NCBI GenBank assembly: GCA_950022655.1
Contig: OX465579.1
Coordinates: 179,928,303 to 179,992,302 of the forward strand
DNA length: 64,000 bases
Direction of reading: 5' to 3'
Source of the DNA: Alentia gelatinosa
Taxonomy: Eukaryota > Annelida > Polychaeta > Phyllodocida > Polynoidae
This document shows positions 22,332 through 33,519 of this stretch, one piece after another (position 1 is the stretch's first letter; every line of letters starts with the position of its first letter). Below the pieces are notes generated by a model that was not told the origin of the DNA, did not search any database, and saw nothing but the letters and a program-made list of their open reading frames with translations. The position numbers and the translations under genes were made by a program.

Positions 22332-23286
22332 TATTGTGTAACGGACATCTCAGTACGACATACAGTGGTCATTGTGTAACGGACCTCTCAGTACGACATA
22401 CAGCGGTTATTGTGTAACAGACATCTCAGTACGACATACAGCGGTTATTGTGTAACGGAGATCTCTGTACGACATACAGCGGTTATTGTGTAACGGACAT
22501 CTCTGTACGACATACAGCGGTTTTTGTGTAACGGACATCTCAGTATGACATACAGCGGTTATTGTGTAACGGACATCTCAATACGACATACAGCGGTTAC
22601 TGTGTAACGGACCTCTCAGTATGACATACAGCGGTTATTGTGTGACGGACCTCTCAGTATGACATACAGCGGTTATTGTGTAACGGACATCTCTGTATGA
22701 CATACAGCGGTTATTGTGTAACGAACATCTCTGTATGACATACAGCGGTTATTGTGTAACGGACATCTCTGTACGACATACAGCGGTTATGGTGTAACGG
22801 ACCTCTCAGTACGACATACAGCGGTTATTGTGTAACAGACATCTCAGTACGACATACAGCGGTTATTGTGTAACGGACCTCTCAGTACGACATACAGCGG
22901 TTATTGTGTAACGGACATCTCAATACGACATACAGCGGTTACTGTGTAACGGACCTCTCAATACGACATACAGCGGTTATTGTGTAACGGACCTCTCAGT
23001 ACGACATACAGCGGTTACTGTGTAACGGACCTCTCTGTACCACATACAGCGGTTATTGTGTAATGGACATCTCAGTACGACATACAGCGGTTATTGTGTG
23101 ACGGACATCTCTGTACGACATACAGCGGTTACTGTGTAACGGATCTCTCAGTACGACATACAGCGGTTATTGTGTAACGGACCTCTCAGTACGACATACA
23201 GCGGTTATTGTGTAATGGACCTCTCAGTACGACATACAGCGGTTATTGTGTAACGGACATCTCTGTACGACATACAGCGGTTACTG
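22332..23286. repeat. Minisatellite, 38 bp unit, about 25 copies
   Basis: The unit is ATTGTGTAACGGACATCTCA followed by GTACGACATACAGCGGTT. Variants (ACATCT/ACCTCT, CAGTA/CTGTA/CAATA) are interspersed, and the unit length stays close to 38 throughout. Confidence 0.96.
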
Positions 23287-23307
23287 ACTGAAAACGACAC
23301 AGCTTGG

Positions 23308-23530
23308 ATCAATAGATTATTACAGGCCGTCCTTCTCGTATTCTCAATATAAAAACACATGACACTGGCGGCTAAATCTCAAACATAACATAGAGCATAC
23401 ATCAATAGCCTATTACAGCCCGTCTCTCTTGTACTCTCAATATAAAAACACATGACACTAGCGGCCAAATCTCATGCTATACATAGAGCATATATCAATA
23501 ATTAATTACAGGCCCGTCTGTCTTGTATTT
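23308..23530. repeat. Tandem repeat, about 92 bp unit, 2.4 copies
   Basis: ATCAATAGAYTATTACAG starts near 23310 and 23402, with a diverged third start near 23495. Each is followed by CTCAATATAAAAACACATGA and GCGGCYAAATCTCA. These copies are older and more diverged than the neighbouring 38-bp array. Confidence 0.8.
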
Positions 23531-24195
23531 TCTCATTAATTTTACATTGATATTTCAGTAGACTGACACGCCTTCTTTGTTCTCTCAGGCAGGTATTGTG
23601 TCCAGTATTGAGCAGACTGACACTTTTCCTTTGTTTCCCTATAAAAGGTTAACGTCGTCACATACACTTTCAGCGTGCTGATAAAAATCTATCCCTTTAC
23701 TATCTGCGTGCGTGAACAGGGTACCAGTGTCTGAGGGTCTTAGAAGCATGCCCAGCTGACCATGACCAATCACTCAAGACCGAAATACCTCATTGACCTA
23801 CTGGTGTTTGATATGTTCGGATCATATAGATAGACTCAGGCAGTAACAGAAATGGCAAGTTTATTGGGTGCAAGTGGTTAGAGAAAACAATCCATAGACT
23901 GAATGTAACCTAACCTTTTAGTTGTTATATATTTATGATTACACCACATTCATCAATGATGAACACTCTGTTCTCTCCTGGTTCTCTGAGGTGAGGTGCA
24001 GCTCCCCTCACAGTCCTGCCTCTGACCGGTGAGTCATGTCAGGGGAGCGGTGAGTATTTACACGGAGTTTGTATCAGACGGGCCTCCCCTCTCTGAGAAC
24101 ATGCTCCCCGGGACCCGTCACGGCGCCCGTCATCGGAGAAGTCGTCATTAGGTTGTTATTGGGTGACCTTTGAGCCGCCTGCCGCCCGCGATCAG
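23531..24195. other. Unique stretch, no gene recognised
   Basis: No repeat, element end or plausible exon was seen. Confidence 0.4.
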
Positions 24196-24199
24196 GTTC

Positions 24200-25895
24200 A
24201 GAGTGGACGTAAGAGGGCCTCACGTATCTCATAATATGTGTACGTACTTTATACAGAGTGGACGTAAGAGGGGCTTCACGTATCTCATAAAACGTGGACA
24301 TACTTTATACAGGGTGGACGTAAGAGGGGCTTCACGTATCTCATAATACGTATACATACTTTATACGTACAGGTATCTCGTAATGTGTACATACTTTATA
24401 CAGGGTGGACGTAAGAGGGGCTTCACGTATCTCATAAAACATGTACATACTTTATACAGGGTGGACGTAAGAGGGGCTTCACGTATCTCATAAAACATGT
24501 ACATACTTTATACAGAGTGGACGTAAGAGGGGCTTCACGTATCTCATAATACGTGTATACTGTACTTTATACGTACAGGTATCTCGTAATGTGTACATAC
24601 TTTATACAGGGTGGACGTAAGAGGGGCTTCACGTATCTCATAAAACATGTACATACTTTATACAGGGTGGACGTAAGAGGTGCTTCACATATCTCATAAC
24701 ACGTGAACATACTTTATACAGGGGGAACGTAAGAGGGGCTTCACGTATCTCATAATATGTGTAGTACTTTATACGTACAGGTATCTCGTAATGTGGACAT
24801 ACTCTACACATGGAGGACGTAAGAGGGGCTTCACGTATCTCATAATACGTGAACATACTTTATACAGGGTGGACGTAAGAGGGGCTTCACGTATCTCATA
24901 ATACGTGAACATACTTTATACGTACAGGTATCTCGTAATACGTGGACATACTTTATACGTACAGGTATCTCGTAATGTGTACATACTTTATACAGGGTGG
25001 ACGTAAGAGGGGCTTCACGTATCTCATAATACGTGTACGTACTTTATACGTACAGGCATCTCGTAATGTGGACATACTTTATACAGGGGGAACATAAGAG
25101 GGGCTTCACGTATCTCATAATACGTGGACATACTTTATACAGGGGGGAAGTAAGAGGGTCTTCACGTATCTCATAATATGTGGACATACTTTATACAGGG
25201 TGGACGTAAGAGGGGCTTCACGTATCTCATAATACGTGTACATACTTTATACGTACAGGCATCTCGTAATGTGGACATACTTTATACAGGGGGAACATAA
25301 GAGGGGCTTCACGTATCTCATAATACGTGGACATACTTTATACAGGGGGGACGTAAGAGCGGCTTCACGTTACTCATAATACGTCTACATACTTTATACA
25401 GGGTGGACGTAAGAGGGGCTTCACGTATCTCATAATACGTGTACATACTTTATATGTACAGGCATCTCGTAATGTGGACATACTTTATACAGGGGGAACA
25501 TAAGAGGGGCTTCACGTATCTCATAATACGTGGACATACTTTATACAGGGGGGACGTAAGAGCGGCTTCACGTTACTCATAATACGTCTACATACTTTAT
25601 ACAGGGGGGACGTAAGAGGGGCTTCACATATCTCATAATACGTGGACATACTTTATACGTACAGGCATCTCGTAATGTCTACGTACTTTATACAGGGGGG
25701 ACGTAAGAGGGGCTTCACGTATCTCATAATATGTGAAAATACTTTATACGTACAGGCATCTCGTAATGTGGACATACTTTATACAGGGTGGACGTAAGAG
25801 GGACTTCACGTATCTCATAATACGTGTACATACTTTATACAGAGTGGACGTAAGAGGGGCTTCACATATCTCATAATGTCTACGTACTTTGTCAC
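24200..25895. repeat. Mixed minisatellite of 56-bp and 35-bp units
   Basis: The long unit is TACATACTTTATACAGGGTG, GACGTAAGAGGGGCTTCACG, TATCTCATAATACGTG. The short unit keeps both flanks but replaces the middle: TACATACTTTATACGTACAG, GTATCTCGTAATGTG. Long units predominate and short ones recur every two to four units, giving roughly 34 units in all. The order long-long-short repeats around 25040-25500, which suggests higher-order copying. Confidence 0.94.
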
Positions 25896-26480
25896 GTCTA
25901 TTTCCGTATATTACGGCGTGGTTTTACAAGGTTAGGATGAAGGACTTGTCTATACACCCAGCAATCGTCCTGTTATCCCAGGAACATTTCCAAATAGATA
26001 GGTGGAGAATCTTATCTTAGTAGTTATCAATGGTGTTTATATTGGCCAATAAAATCATACTTGTTTCCTTCCTACTAGATTTTGGTGTGCCCCCAAGATA
26101 AATTGTTGTTTTAGACAGTGGAACCCAGTTTAGTTTAAGATTTGGCGATGCCTGCCAACAGTTTCTAGAGCTGTTACCCTCTTCGTCGAACACAAAAGCA
26201 ACACACTTTGACTTTGCCACTTATACCTTTGTATTGATGACTAGTTAAGCTTTCGGTACTTGAATCAGTCGACGTGTCCTCACAAGGCAGGTTCCTTTGA
26301 CTAGTGATTTGTTTCTGGTTTCCAGTAAATTGATTGGTGGTAAAAGGTCGCCAATTAAAACCCATCTCTAGTCCCCAGTATGTTCCATCTCGGAAAAGAC
26401 AGCAAACATGATACAGAATTAGCATCGTAATTCCTCAAAGGTTCAGCTCAAGAGAAAAATAGTGGACATAGCGGCGTTTT
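25896..26480. other. Unique stretch, no gene recognised
   Basis: Short - strand frames have no recognisable domain. No element end was seen. Confidence 0.4.
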
Positions 26481-26483
26481 AGT

Positions 26484-27272
26484 AAGGCTAGGTTTACACT
26501 GGGCGAAGGCAGCCGCGTTTACACTGGTTCTCACAACAAACGTGAGAGACGTAACGTAACGCAGGGGGACGGGATGGACAGACGGGACAGACCCTGGCAC
26601 AATCTTGCTGCTGTGGCGACCGGGGAAGAATTTTGAGTCAACAAAAGGTTCGCCCCGGCGGCCACGGTTCAGATGATGACAGTCGTAGTGAAACGTGGCG
26701 ACCGCCACACAACGTGACTAAACGTGTGGGAACGCAGGTGGCTGTACAGGGAAACGTAAACACAAAACATGAGGGATGTGACCTACCGTAGCCAGCCGCA
26801 CAGGGAACCGTGAACAAAACATGAGGGACGTGACCTACCGTAGCCAACCGTACAGGGAACCGTGAACAAAACATGAGGGACGTGACCTACCGTAGCCAGC
26901 CGTACAGGGAACCGTGAACAAAACATGAGGGACGTGACCTACCGTAGCCAGCCGTACAGGGAACCGTGAACAAAACATGAGGGACGTGACCTACCGTAGT
27001 CAGCCGTACAGGGAACCGTGAACAAAACATGAGGGACATGACCTACCGTAGCCAGCCGTACAGGGAACCGTGAACAAAACATGAGGGATGTGACCTACCG
27101 TTGCCAGCCGTACAGGGAACACTCAACAAAACATGAGGGATGTGACCTACCGTAGCCAACCGTACAGGGAACAAAATGAACACTTTAAAGTGCCTAAACC
27201 GGGGCCGCGGGCTCAGCCACCACGGTGCCCCACGTTTCGGCAAAACGGGGCTCAGTGTAAATCCACATTAGG
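26484..27272. mobile_element. Possible MITE with an internal minisatellite
   Basis: AAGGCTAGGTTTACACTGGG at the left faces CTCAGTGTAAATCCACATTA at the right, an imperfect inverted pair sharing CAGTGTAAA. Between them lies the 52-bp array. Elements carrying a central tandem repeat are common in invertebrates. The ends here are short and imperfect and no target duplication was found, so the call is tentative. Confidence 0.3.
26745..27175. repeat. Minisatellite, 52 bp unit, about 8 copies
   Basis: The unit is CAGGGAACCGTGAACAAAAC, ATGAGGGACGTGACCTACCG, TAGCCAGCCGTA. Copies differ by single bases (ACGTGA/ATGTGA, CAGCC/CAACC). Confidence 0.94.
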
Positions 27273-27462
27273 CGGGATTAACGAAGACACGACGGGCCTC
27301 TCTGTAAACACGGCCTCCACGTGAGGATTAAGAAACTCTATCCTCGCCTCCTCCCTCCCGCCGGCCGACTACCTTCTCATTAGTCCCTTGTCTACTTCGT
27401 TTAGGCAGCTCTGACTTAATTACGGCACGCCTCTCTATATGAGCATCCCCGCCACCAGCCTC
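27273..27462. other. Short unique spacer
   Basis: No feature was seen between the possible element and the next array. Confidence 0.3.
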
Positions 27463-28755
27463 CGGGTCTCCGCTGTGTTACCCACACCCGGCTCTCCGAG
27501 CAGAGTCTCCCGAGTTACCCACACCCGCCGCCCTCCAAGCACAGTCTCCTGTGTGTTACCCACACCCGGCTCTCCAAGCAGAGTCTCCCGTGTGTTACCC
27601 ACCCGCCGCTCTCCGAGCAGAATCTCCCGTGTTACCCACACCCGGCTCTCCGAGCAGAATCTCCCGTGTTACCCACACCCGGCTCTCCGAGCAGAATCTC
27701 CCGTGTTACCCACACCCGGCTCTCCGAGCAGAATCTCCCGTGTGTTACCCACACCCGGCTCTCCAAGCAGAGTCTCCCGTGTTACCCACACCCGGCTCTC
27801 CGAGCAGAATCTCCCCTGTGTTATCCGCACCCGCCGCTCTCCAAGCAGAATCTCCCCTGTGTTATCTGCACCCGCCGCTCTCCAAGCAGAGTCTCCCCTG
27901 TGTTACCCACCCGCCGCTCTCCAAGCAGAGTCTCCCGTGTGTTATCCGCACCCGCCGCTCTCCGAGCAGAATCTCCCGTGTGTTATCCGCACCGGCCGCT
28001 CTCCAGGCAGAGTTTCCCGTGTGTAACCCACCCGCGGCTCTCCAAGCAGAGTCTCCCCTGTGTTACCCACCCGCCGCTCTCCAAGCAGAGTCTCCCGTGT
28101 GTTATCCGCACCCGCCGCTCTCCGAGCAGAATCTCCCGTGTGTTATCCGCACCGGCCGCTCTCCAGGCAGAGTTTCCCGTGTGTAACCCACCCGCGGCTC
28201 TCCAAGCAGAGTCTTCCCTGTGTTACCCGCCGCTCTCCAAGCACAGTCTCCCGTGTATAAACTACACCCTCCGCTCTCCAAGCAGAGCCTCCCGTGTATA
28301 AACCACACCCACCGCTCTCCAAGCACAGTCTCCCGTGTATAAATCACACCCGACTAGCTCTCCAACCAGAGTCTCCCGTGTGTTACCCACACCCGGCTCT
28401 CCAAACAGCCCTCCCGTGTGTTACCCACATCCGGCTCTCCAAGCAGAGTCTCCCGTGCTACCCAAACCCGCCGCTCTCCAAGCAGAGTCTCCCGTGTGTT
28501 ACCCACATCCGCCGCTCTCCAGGCAGAATCTCCCGTCGGTTACCCACACCTGCCGCTCTCCAAGCAGAGTCTCCCATATTGCCCACACCCGCCGCTCTCC
28601 AAGCACAGTTTTCCCGTGTATAAACCACACCCGACTAGCTCTCCAAGCAGAGTCTCCCGTGTGTTATCCGCATCCGCGTGTTATCTACACCCTCCGCTCT
28701 CCAAGCAGAGCCTCCCGTGTCATACCCACTCGCCGCTCTCCAAGCACGGTCTCTG
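27463..28755. repeat. Minisatellite, 33-40 bp unit, about 34 copies
   Basis: The unit is CTCTCCAAGCAGAGTCTCCC followed by GTGTGTTACCCACACCCGC. Unit length varies through small deletions, and the left half is better conserved than the right. A block of several units at about 27905-28050 is nearly repeated at 28056-28205. All reading frames are repeat shadows. Confidence 0.93.
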
Positions 28756-29310
28756 CTGGCCGCTAATGACAGCGCCTCTGGTGGAGATTGTTCCCCGGGT
28801 ACAGACGGTGGCTGATGAGCGCGCCCTCTGGTGTCAGTTCGGTGAACTCCGACCCTCCCGCTGGGAGCGGCCATTACTGGTCACATGACCCCCTCACTGT
28901 AGCAGCAGTGTGCTGAGCCAACAGCTGAACCTGTACGCCACTCCCAGACCAGACGACACTCTAGACGGTCTTCAGAACCGTTATATCTATTCACATAAAG
29001 GTGCATTCTGTGTTGTTCAGCTAAAATACAATAGGGGAAGAGCTAGATACGAAGAGTGTTTGGCGAGGAGATTTAAAACCTGAAATGTATAACTGCCCGG
29101 TTTGCCTCAATCATCAAGCATACCTTGTGTCAATTCAAACCAAAACAGGCGACTTAAGAAGTGTCGGAAACTCGTATTTAGTAGAAACTGAACGAGAGTT
29201 AGACTTGTCGGTGTTCATGCCAGACGGGCAGGTCGCGTATTACTACGCGAGGCGTTAGCTGAGTGTACTGAGTTGTAGAGTTAGGAGAGTAAAGTTAATC
29301 AACATGTTTT
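28756..29310. other. Unique stretch upstream of a candidate promoter
   Basis: It holds the CTCF-like motif at 28821-28833 and a near match one base short at 28771-28784. It otherwise shows no feature. Confidence 0.4.
28821..28833 (-). promoter_or_regulatory. CTCF-like motif (reverse strand)
   Basis: GCGCCCTCTGGTG is the reverse complement of CACCAGAGGGCGC. It matches the CTCF core from its second position onward and continues with the preferred GCGC. It lies in the unique gap directly after the 27.5-28.8 kb array. Confidence 0.4.
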
Positions 29311-29312
29311 CA

Positions 29313-29364
29313 CGCATGCGCAACGCGAAGATTCACGGTGGACTTCCGGTTTGACAGTGTCAGC
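29313..29364 (+). promoter_or_regulatory. Putative core promoter with NRF1-like and ETS-like sites
   Basis: GCATGCGCA (29314-29322) resembles the NRF1 palindrome. ACTTCCGG (29342-29349) is an ETS/GABP core. Both lie within 55 bases upstream of an ATG followed by a donor site. This pairing is typical of metazoan housekeeping promoters, in particular nuclear genes for mitochondrial proteins. Transcription has not been shown. Confidence 0.35.
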
Positions 29365-29398
29365 ATGCAGGGGTTATGGGGAGTGACTCGACGACTTC
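29365..29398 (+). CDS. Possible short first coding exon (mitochondrial-protein-like start)
   Basis: The ATG at 29365 opens MQGLWGVTRRL plus one base, then the donor TTC|GTAAGT at 29399. The peptide is short, positively charged and lacks acidic residues, as in mitochondrial targeting sequences, and it fits the promoter motifs just upstream. The next exon could not be located. Eleven codons and a GTAAGT can occur by chance, so this rests mainly on the combination of promoter motifs, ATG and donor. No gene name can be given. Confidence 0.33.
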
Positions 29399-29404
29399 GT
29401 AAGT

Positions 29405-30264
29405 ATTCATAACGACATTTCTTTCATCGAATTGGAGTGTGTAACAATAAGTAAACGTCCTGACTGTGGGCAGAACCAGGGGCTAGTTGTTGACGCCGCA
29501 GGCGGATGGACGAATGTCGGCGATAGGTGACCTCGGCGATAGGTGATCTCCAACAAACCCATGGTTGGCGCACAGTAAGGTCGTTTTCTCTTAATACTTT
29601 TATTAAAGTTTTTTTTTATAAGAGTTTTTATTAAAGACGAAAAAGGTTGACATGAGAGTGTACACAGTGATCTTCAACTGATTCCGTCTACATCCAGATC
29701 AGACAGACAAATCATGAGTAATTAGAGCATATGCAGAGCATAATAGTCTGATAAGACATACAGGTCAGGAGGTATTGGGGTTACAAGACGCAGACAACTT
29801 CCCAAAATGTCATTCCTATGCCCCATACATTGGCCCTACGGTACCTCCAAGACAACTCTAGAAAGCCATTTCAAACTGGGTAGTTCAGCTAATATGGTCA
29901 GTTGAGACCATTTCCAATAGGTAAGCATACCATTACTGTTACACAGACCCAATTGTCTCGGTATAATATCATTTAGACCAGAGATGATTCAGCAAGCACA
30001 AAAAGGACAAAACAGGACAGACATAGACAGGTACAAAGACAAACAGTTTTTAGAGTATCGAAGGTGGCGGTGGCAAGACATCCAGATATCAAGACTGGTA
30101 GTATGTACTGATAACTTATCCATCAACGAAGAAGCCTGGATACTTAAAAAGAACTGGATGGAGAATCATTTGAATAAACAATACTCCACGAGTTTGGTTG
30201 TCATCGATTACAGCGCATTCAAATGAGTGGAATATTGTTTATTGTGCGATTCAAGTCCGGTTCA
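29405..30264. other. Unique stretch, possible intron
   Basis: An 80-codon frame at 29984-30226 (+) has no recognisable domain. No convincing acceptor and frame continuing the 29365 exon was identified. Confidence 0.35.
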
Positions 30265-30675
30265 GGGAGTTGTTTCATTAATTGAAAAAACTCTCGTAGT
30301 TGCTCTCACTAACCAAATAGCGGCACCTCGCTAACAGCGAGCGGCACTTTGGACCAAAGCGGCACCAACAGTGGTAGTACCCGTTTCAATAGTTAGGCTC
30401 TGTAACTCCGCTAAGAATTCATATAGAAGCGTCAAATAAAAACTGAAATGTGGGGGAAAATACGAGGAATAATTTGGAATTATTCAATCATTCGATATAT
30501 AGTGATTTATTAAATGTCTCGTTTGTTATGGTGACATACCTAACGGCACTGGGATCTTAACAGCGACGCCAGTTTGAAACGAGACCTTAGAACTCTCGCT
30601 TTTAATGCCGTTGATTGCTCTCGCTTTGGCGCTGGCCATTCCCGTTTACTCCCCCCGGCTTTTGAAACAGCTCCC
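30265..30675. mobile_element. MITE with GGGAGYTGTTTC ends, copy 2
   Basis: The left end is GGGAGTTGTTTC. The right end, on the - strand, is GGGAGCTGTTTCAAAAGCCG. Internal words (GCGGCAC, CTCTCG, TCGCTTT) resemble the 202-bp copy at 9430, with about 150 AT-rich bases more in the middle (about 30380-30540). The word AGCGGCACCAACAGTG is shared with the GGGACCTGTTTCACTAG family, linking the two. Confidence 0.65.
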
Positions 30676-31017
30676 TGGATTCATGTCATCCTTTTCAGGG
30701 CATCGCAATATCAGAATCAGTCAAACTCGTGAATCACTCCGCGACGACGTCAGGTCACATCACTCCGCGACGACGTCAGGTCACATCACTCCGCCACCAC
30801 CGTGGTCAAGTACTATGATAAAACGTGGTTACTGAGCCCGTACGAGTGGCCGTTCGAGGTGACCGTGGTGAAGTACTGGCACCATACGCGGGTGGTTCTT
30901 GCGAATAATTTCTGGGAGGTGGCTAAAAATGAAACCAACTTTACAGATGTTTCTTTCATGACATGTTCATATTGCACGCAGGGGACTACAGTTGTATTCT
31001 ACAGAGGAAACCTATGA
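30676..31017. other. Unique stretch with a small direct repeat
   Basis: CACTCCGCGACGACGTCAGG followed by TCACAT is repeated in tandem at about 30735-30790. A 71-codon frame (+, 30802-31017) is not recognised. Confidence 0.4.
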
Positions 31018-31136
31018 AAGTTAAGGGTCAGAGCTCGTATCCCATCGAGTTTGAATCACTTAGTAATTCACAAGGCGAAGCCACGTGAATTACTAAGTGA
31101 TTCAAATGAGATGGGATCGAGCTCTGACCCTAAACT
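31018..31136. repeat. Long hairpin, about 53-bp arms and short loop
   Basis: The left arm runs AGTTAAGGGTCAGAGCTCG to GAATCACTTAGTAATTCAC. The right arm is its near-perfect reverse complement, ending CGAGCTCTGACCCTAAACT. The loop is roughly ten bases around AAGGCGAAGCC. It could be a fold-back element. No target duplication is clear and no second copy was seen in this window. Confidence 0.85.
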
Positions 31137-31660
31137 TGAATGGGTTTCTGAACTTATCTCACCCTTAATATTGACTAATGGACTAACATTTGTGACATTA
31201 TTCGCCATTGGATATTATTCCTAAATTTCTAATGGTTGTTAGATACGAGTTGCCAATGTTAAGTCTATGGAGAAAAAATATCTGGGGTGAGATAATAAGC
31301 TGTATCTACTTATGTGTTGACATTGAGCCTGAGTGATAAACCCTCAGGGTCCCTGAGACATTGACCTAAAACAGACTGACTCACCAGCTCACTCCCCAAA
31401 CAATGCATCCAACCGTAACGAGACACAGTGCAATAAACCCTTATTTCTCACTACAAGAGAAATGTCGTTTCCCACGACGTAACTGGCTGATATTCAGATT
31501 GTCAACATTCCCCTTTTAATCTAAGAATCATTTACATCTCATTAAAAATCTAAACATTTCAGGTTCATATCCCTAATTTAAATTTAAAGTTAAAACATGG
31601 AGTGTTTTTCAAATAGCTTGGTAAATATTGTTGGTTCACGTTGTTCTGTTCAATGAAATC
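31137..31660. other. AT-rich unique stretch
   Basis: No gene or element end was recognised. Confidence 0.4.
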
Positions 31661-31663
31661 ACT

Positions 31664-32260
31664 TCTATGTGGTGTGGTGTACAGCCACCTTTCTCCTTCA
31701 CCCCCAGCAGTGGCAGACTTACTGCTATATCAAAGGCCAGTCCTTCTCATACCATATCTATGTGGTGTGGTGTACAGCCATCTTTCTCCTTCACCCCCAG
31801 CAGTGGCAGACTTACTGCTATATCAAAGGCCAGTCCTACTCATACCATGTCTGTGTGGTGTGGTGTACAGCCACCTTTCTCCTTCATCTCAAGCAGTGGT
31901 AGACTTACTGCTATATCAAAGACCAGTCCTTCTCACACCATGTCTGTGTGGTGTGGTGTACAGCCACCTTTCTCCTTCACCCCCAGCAGTGGTAGACTTA
32001 CTGCTATATCAAAGGCCAGTCCTTCTCACACCATGTCTGTGTGGTGTGGTGTACAGCCACCTTTCTCCTTCACCCCCAGCAGTGGTAGACTTACTGCTAT
32101 ATCAAAGACCAGTCCTTCTCATACCATATCTATGTGGTGTGGTGTACAGCCATCTTTCTCCTTCACCCCCAGCAGTGGTAGACTTACTGCTATATCAAAG
32201 ACCAGTCCTTCTCACACCATGTGTATCTGGTGTACAGCCACCTTTCTCCTTCATACCAAG
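31664..32260. repeat. Minisatellite, 93 bp unit, about 6.4 copies
   Basis: The unit is GTGGTGTGGTGTACAGCCAC, CTTTCTCCTTCACCCCCAGC, AGTGGTAGACTTACTGCTAT, ATCAAAGRCCAGTCCTTCTC, ACACCATGTCTGT. With 93 divisible by three, frames of 215 and 222 codons stay open. They carry no recognised domain and two of them overlap completely, so they are treated as non-coding. Confidence 0.94.
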
Positions 32261-33519
32261 GCGTATTATTCTTAGTACTCTCCCACGTCTATATGGTAGT
32301 GGAAGTTAAAACTTGTTAGAAGTATAAAAACACTGATTGTGAAATTGATCTTGTGCATATTACCTCATCTGGAAAACAAGAGCCCATGCTGCAGTGCCAT
32401 GTTTCCATCTGAAATTCATGCATTTGACAAAACAAGGAAGATAATATCAAGATAACATCTGCTCGTCTTTTTATCGTCTCGCCGTCATCTCGTAATTGAT
32501 TTCCCTCTCCCCTGAGTACGTCCATATCACACCGTACCCGGCTTAAACCTCAGCCCTGCAGCGCTCTCATCATTTCTCCCCGATTCTAAACATCTTCTTC
32601 AAAAGCTCTTACCCGGGACTAAAGCGACGGAATCCCCCGAAATGGAGATCGGGCAGGATCGGGGGAAACCTGGCGGTGAAAGCGCCCGATTCTTTTCTGG
32701 TAAATTCGGGCGCTAATATGATTTATCGCGCGAACCGATTCACCATGGTAAGATATTGTATGATATTATTTGCTATATTCTAAAAAGACCAGAAACGGTT
32801 TGACAAATTCTTAGTCTGGTGCAATCAGCATTTGAGCACCGGGATTTTTTACTATGTGCGACTTAGAACATGTGAGAAAAGGTGGACCTAGTAAATTTGC
32901 CTTTTGTCTGCACGACCCAAGGAAGAAGTCAGAGGAGATTCTGTCTAAGAACCGACTGAGAGGGAGAACTCGGTCTGTCGCCGGTTATCAGGTCACACAG
33001 AGGGCAGCAGGCCGGCAGTCAGGGGGCTCAGACAGACCTCCGCCACACAGAGTTTGTATTCATTATTCCCCAGCACCGATCCCCTCCAATACCCAGAGAA
33101 CACACCCTGAATAAATGGTTCCACTCAAAACAAGGAGAACTGCACACATACATCACGTATTACACACCTATACCGGGAATTACTGTGGTTACCTCTGCTG
33201 TGGAATTGGTATTGGACAAATACCACAATACTCTGCCGGTATAGAGTTGTACCACCCTACCTTGACTATTTGTCGCGGAGGCTTAACGTTGGGAACTCGT
33301 TTTCCAGGTCCCTACGAGTATTGCAGTCCATTATCCATGGTCTATATCCTGTATGTCGTACATGGGTCTGATTAAACATCAAGGTTTGGTCAAAGTCATC
33401 CTTCTCCAACTCGTTTGAATGCTACATGATATCCATTTGACTGTCGCCTCGTTAATATGACGCCGCATCGAACTCGTGGAAAAGGACGACTTTGACCCAA
33501 ACTTGTTGGTTTCTTCTTT
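32261..33519. other. Unique stretch, no gene recognised
   Basis: Adjacent frames at 32854-33114 and 33115-33375 (+) have no recognised domain. The sequence at about 33290-33365, read in reverse, resembles the flanks of the palindrome element at 39.0-39.4 kb (words TAGACCATGG, GAACGAGTTCCCAA), suggesting an old fragment of that element. Confidence 0.4.

Noticed and set aside
31628..32309. 215- and 222-codon frames with a 31-residue repeat
   Set aside because: The 93-bp unit is open in several overlapping frames, which is expected of a stop-poor tandem repeat.
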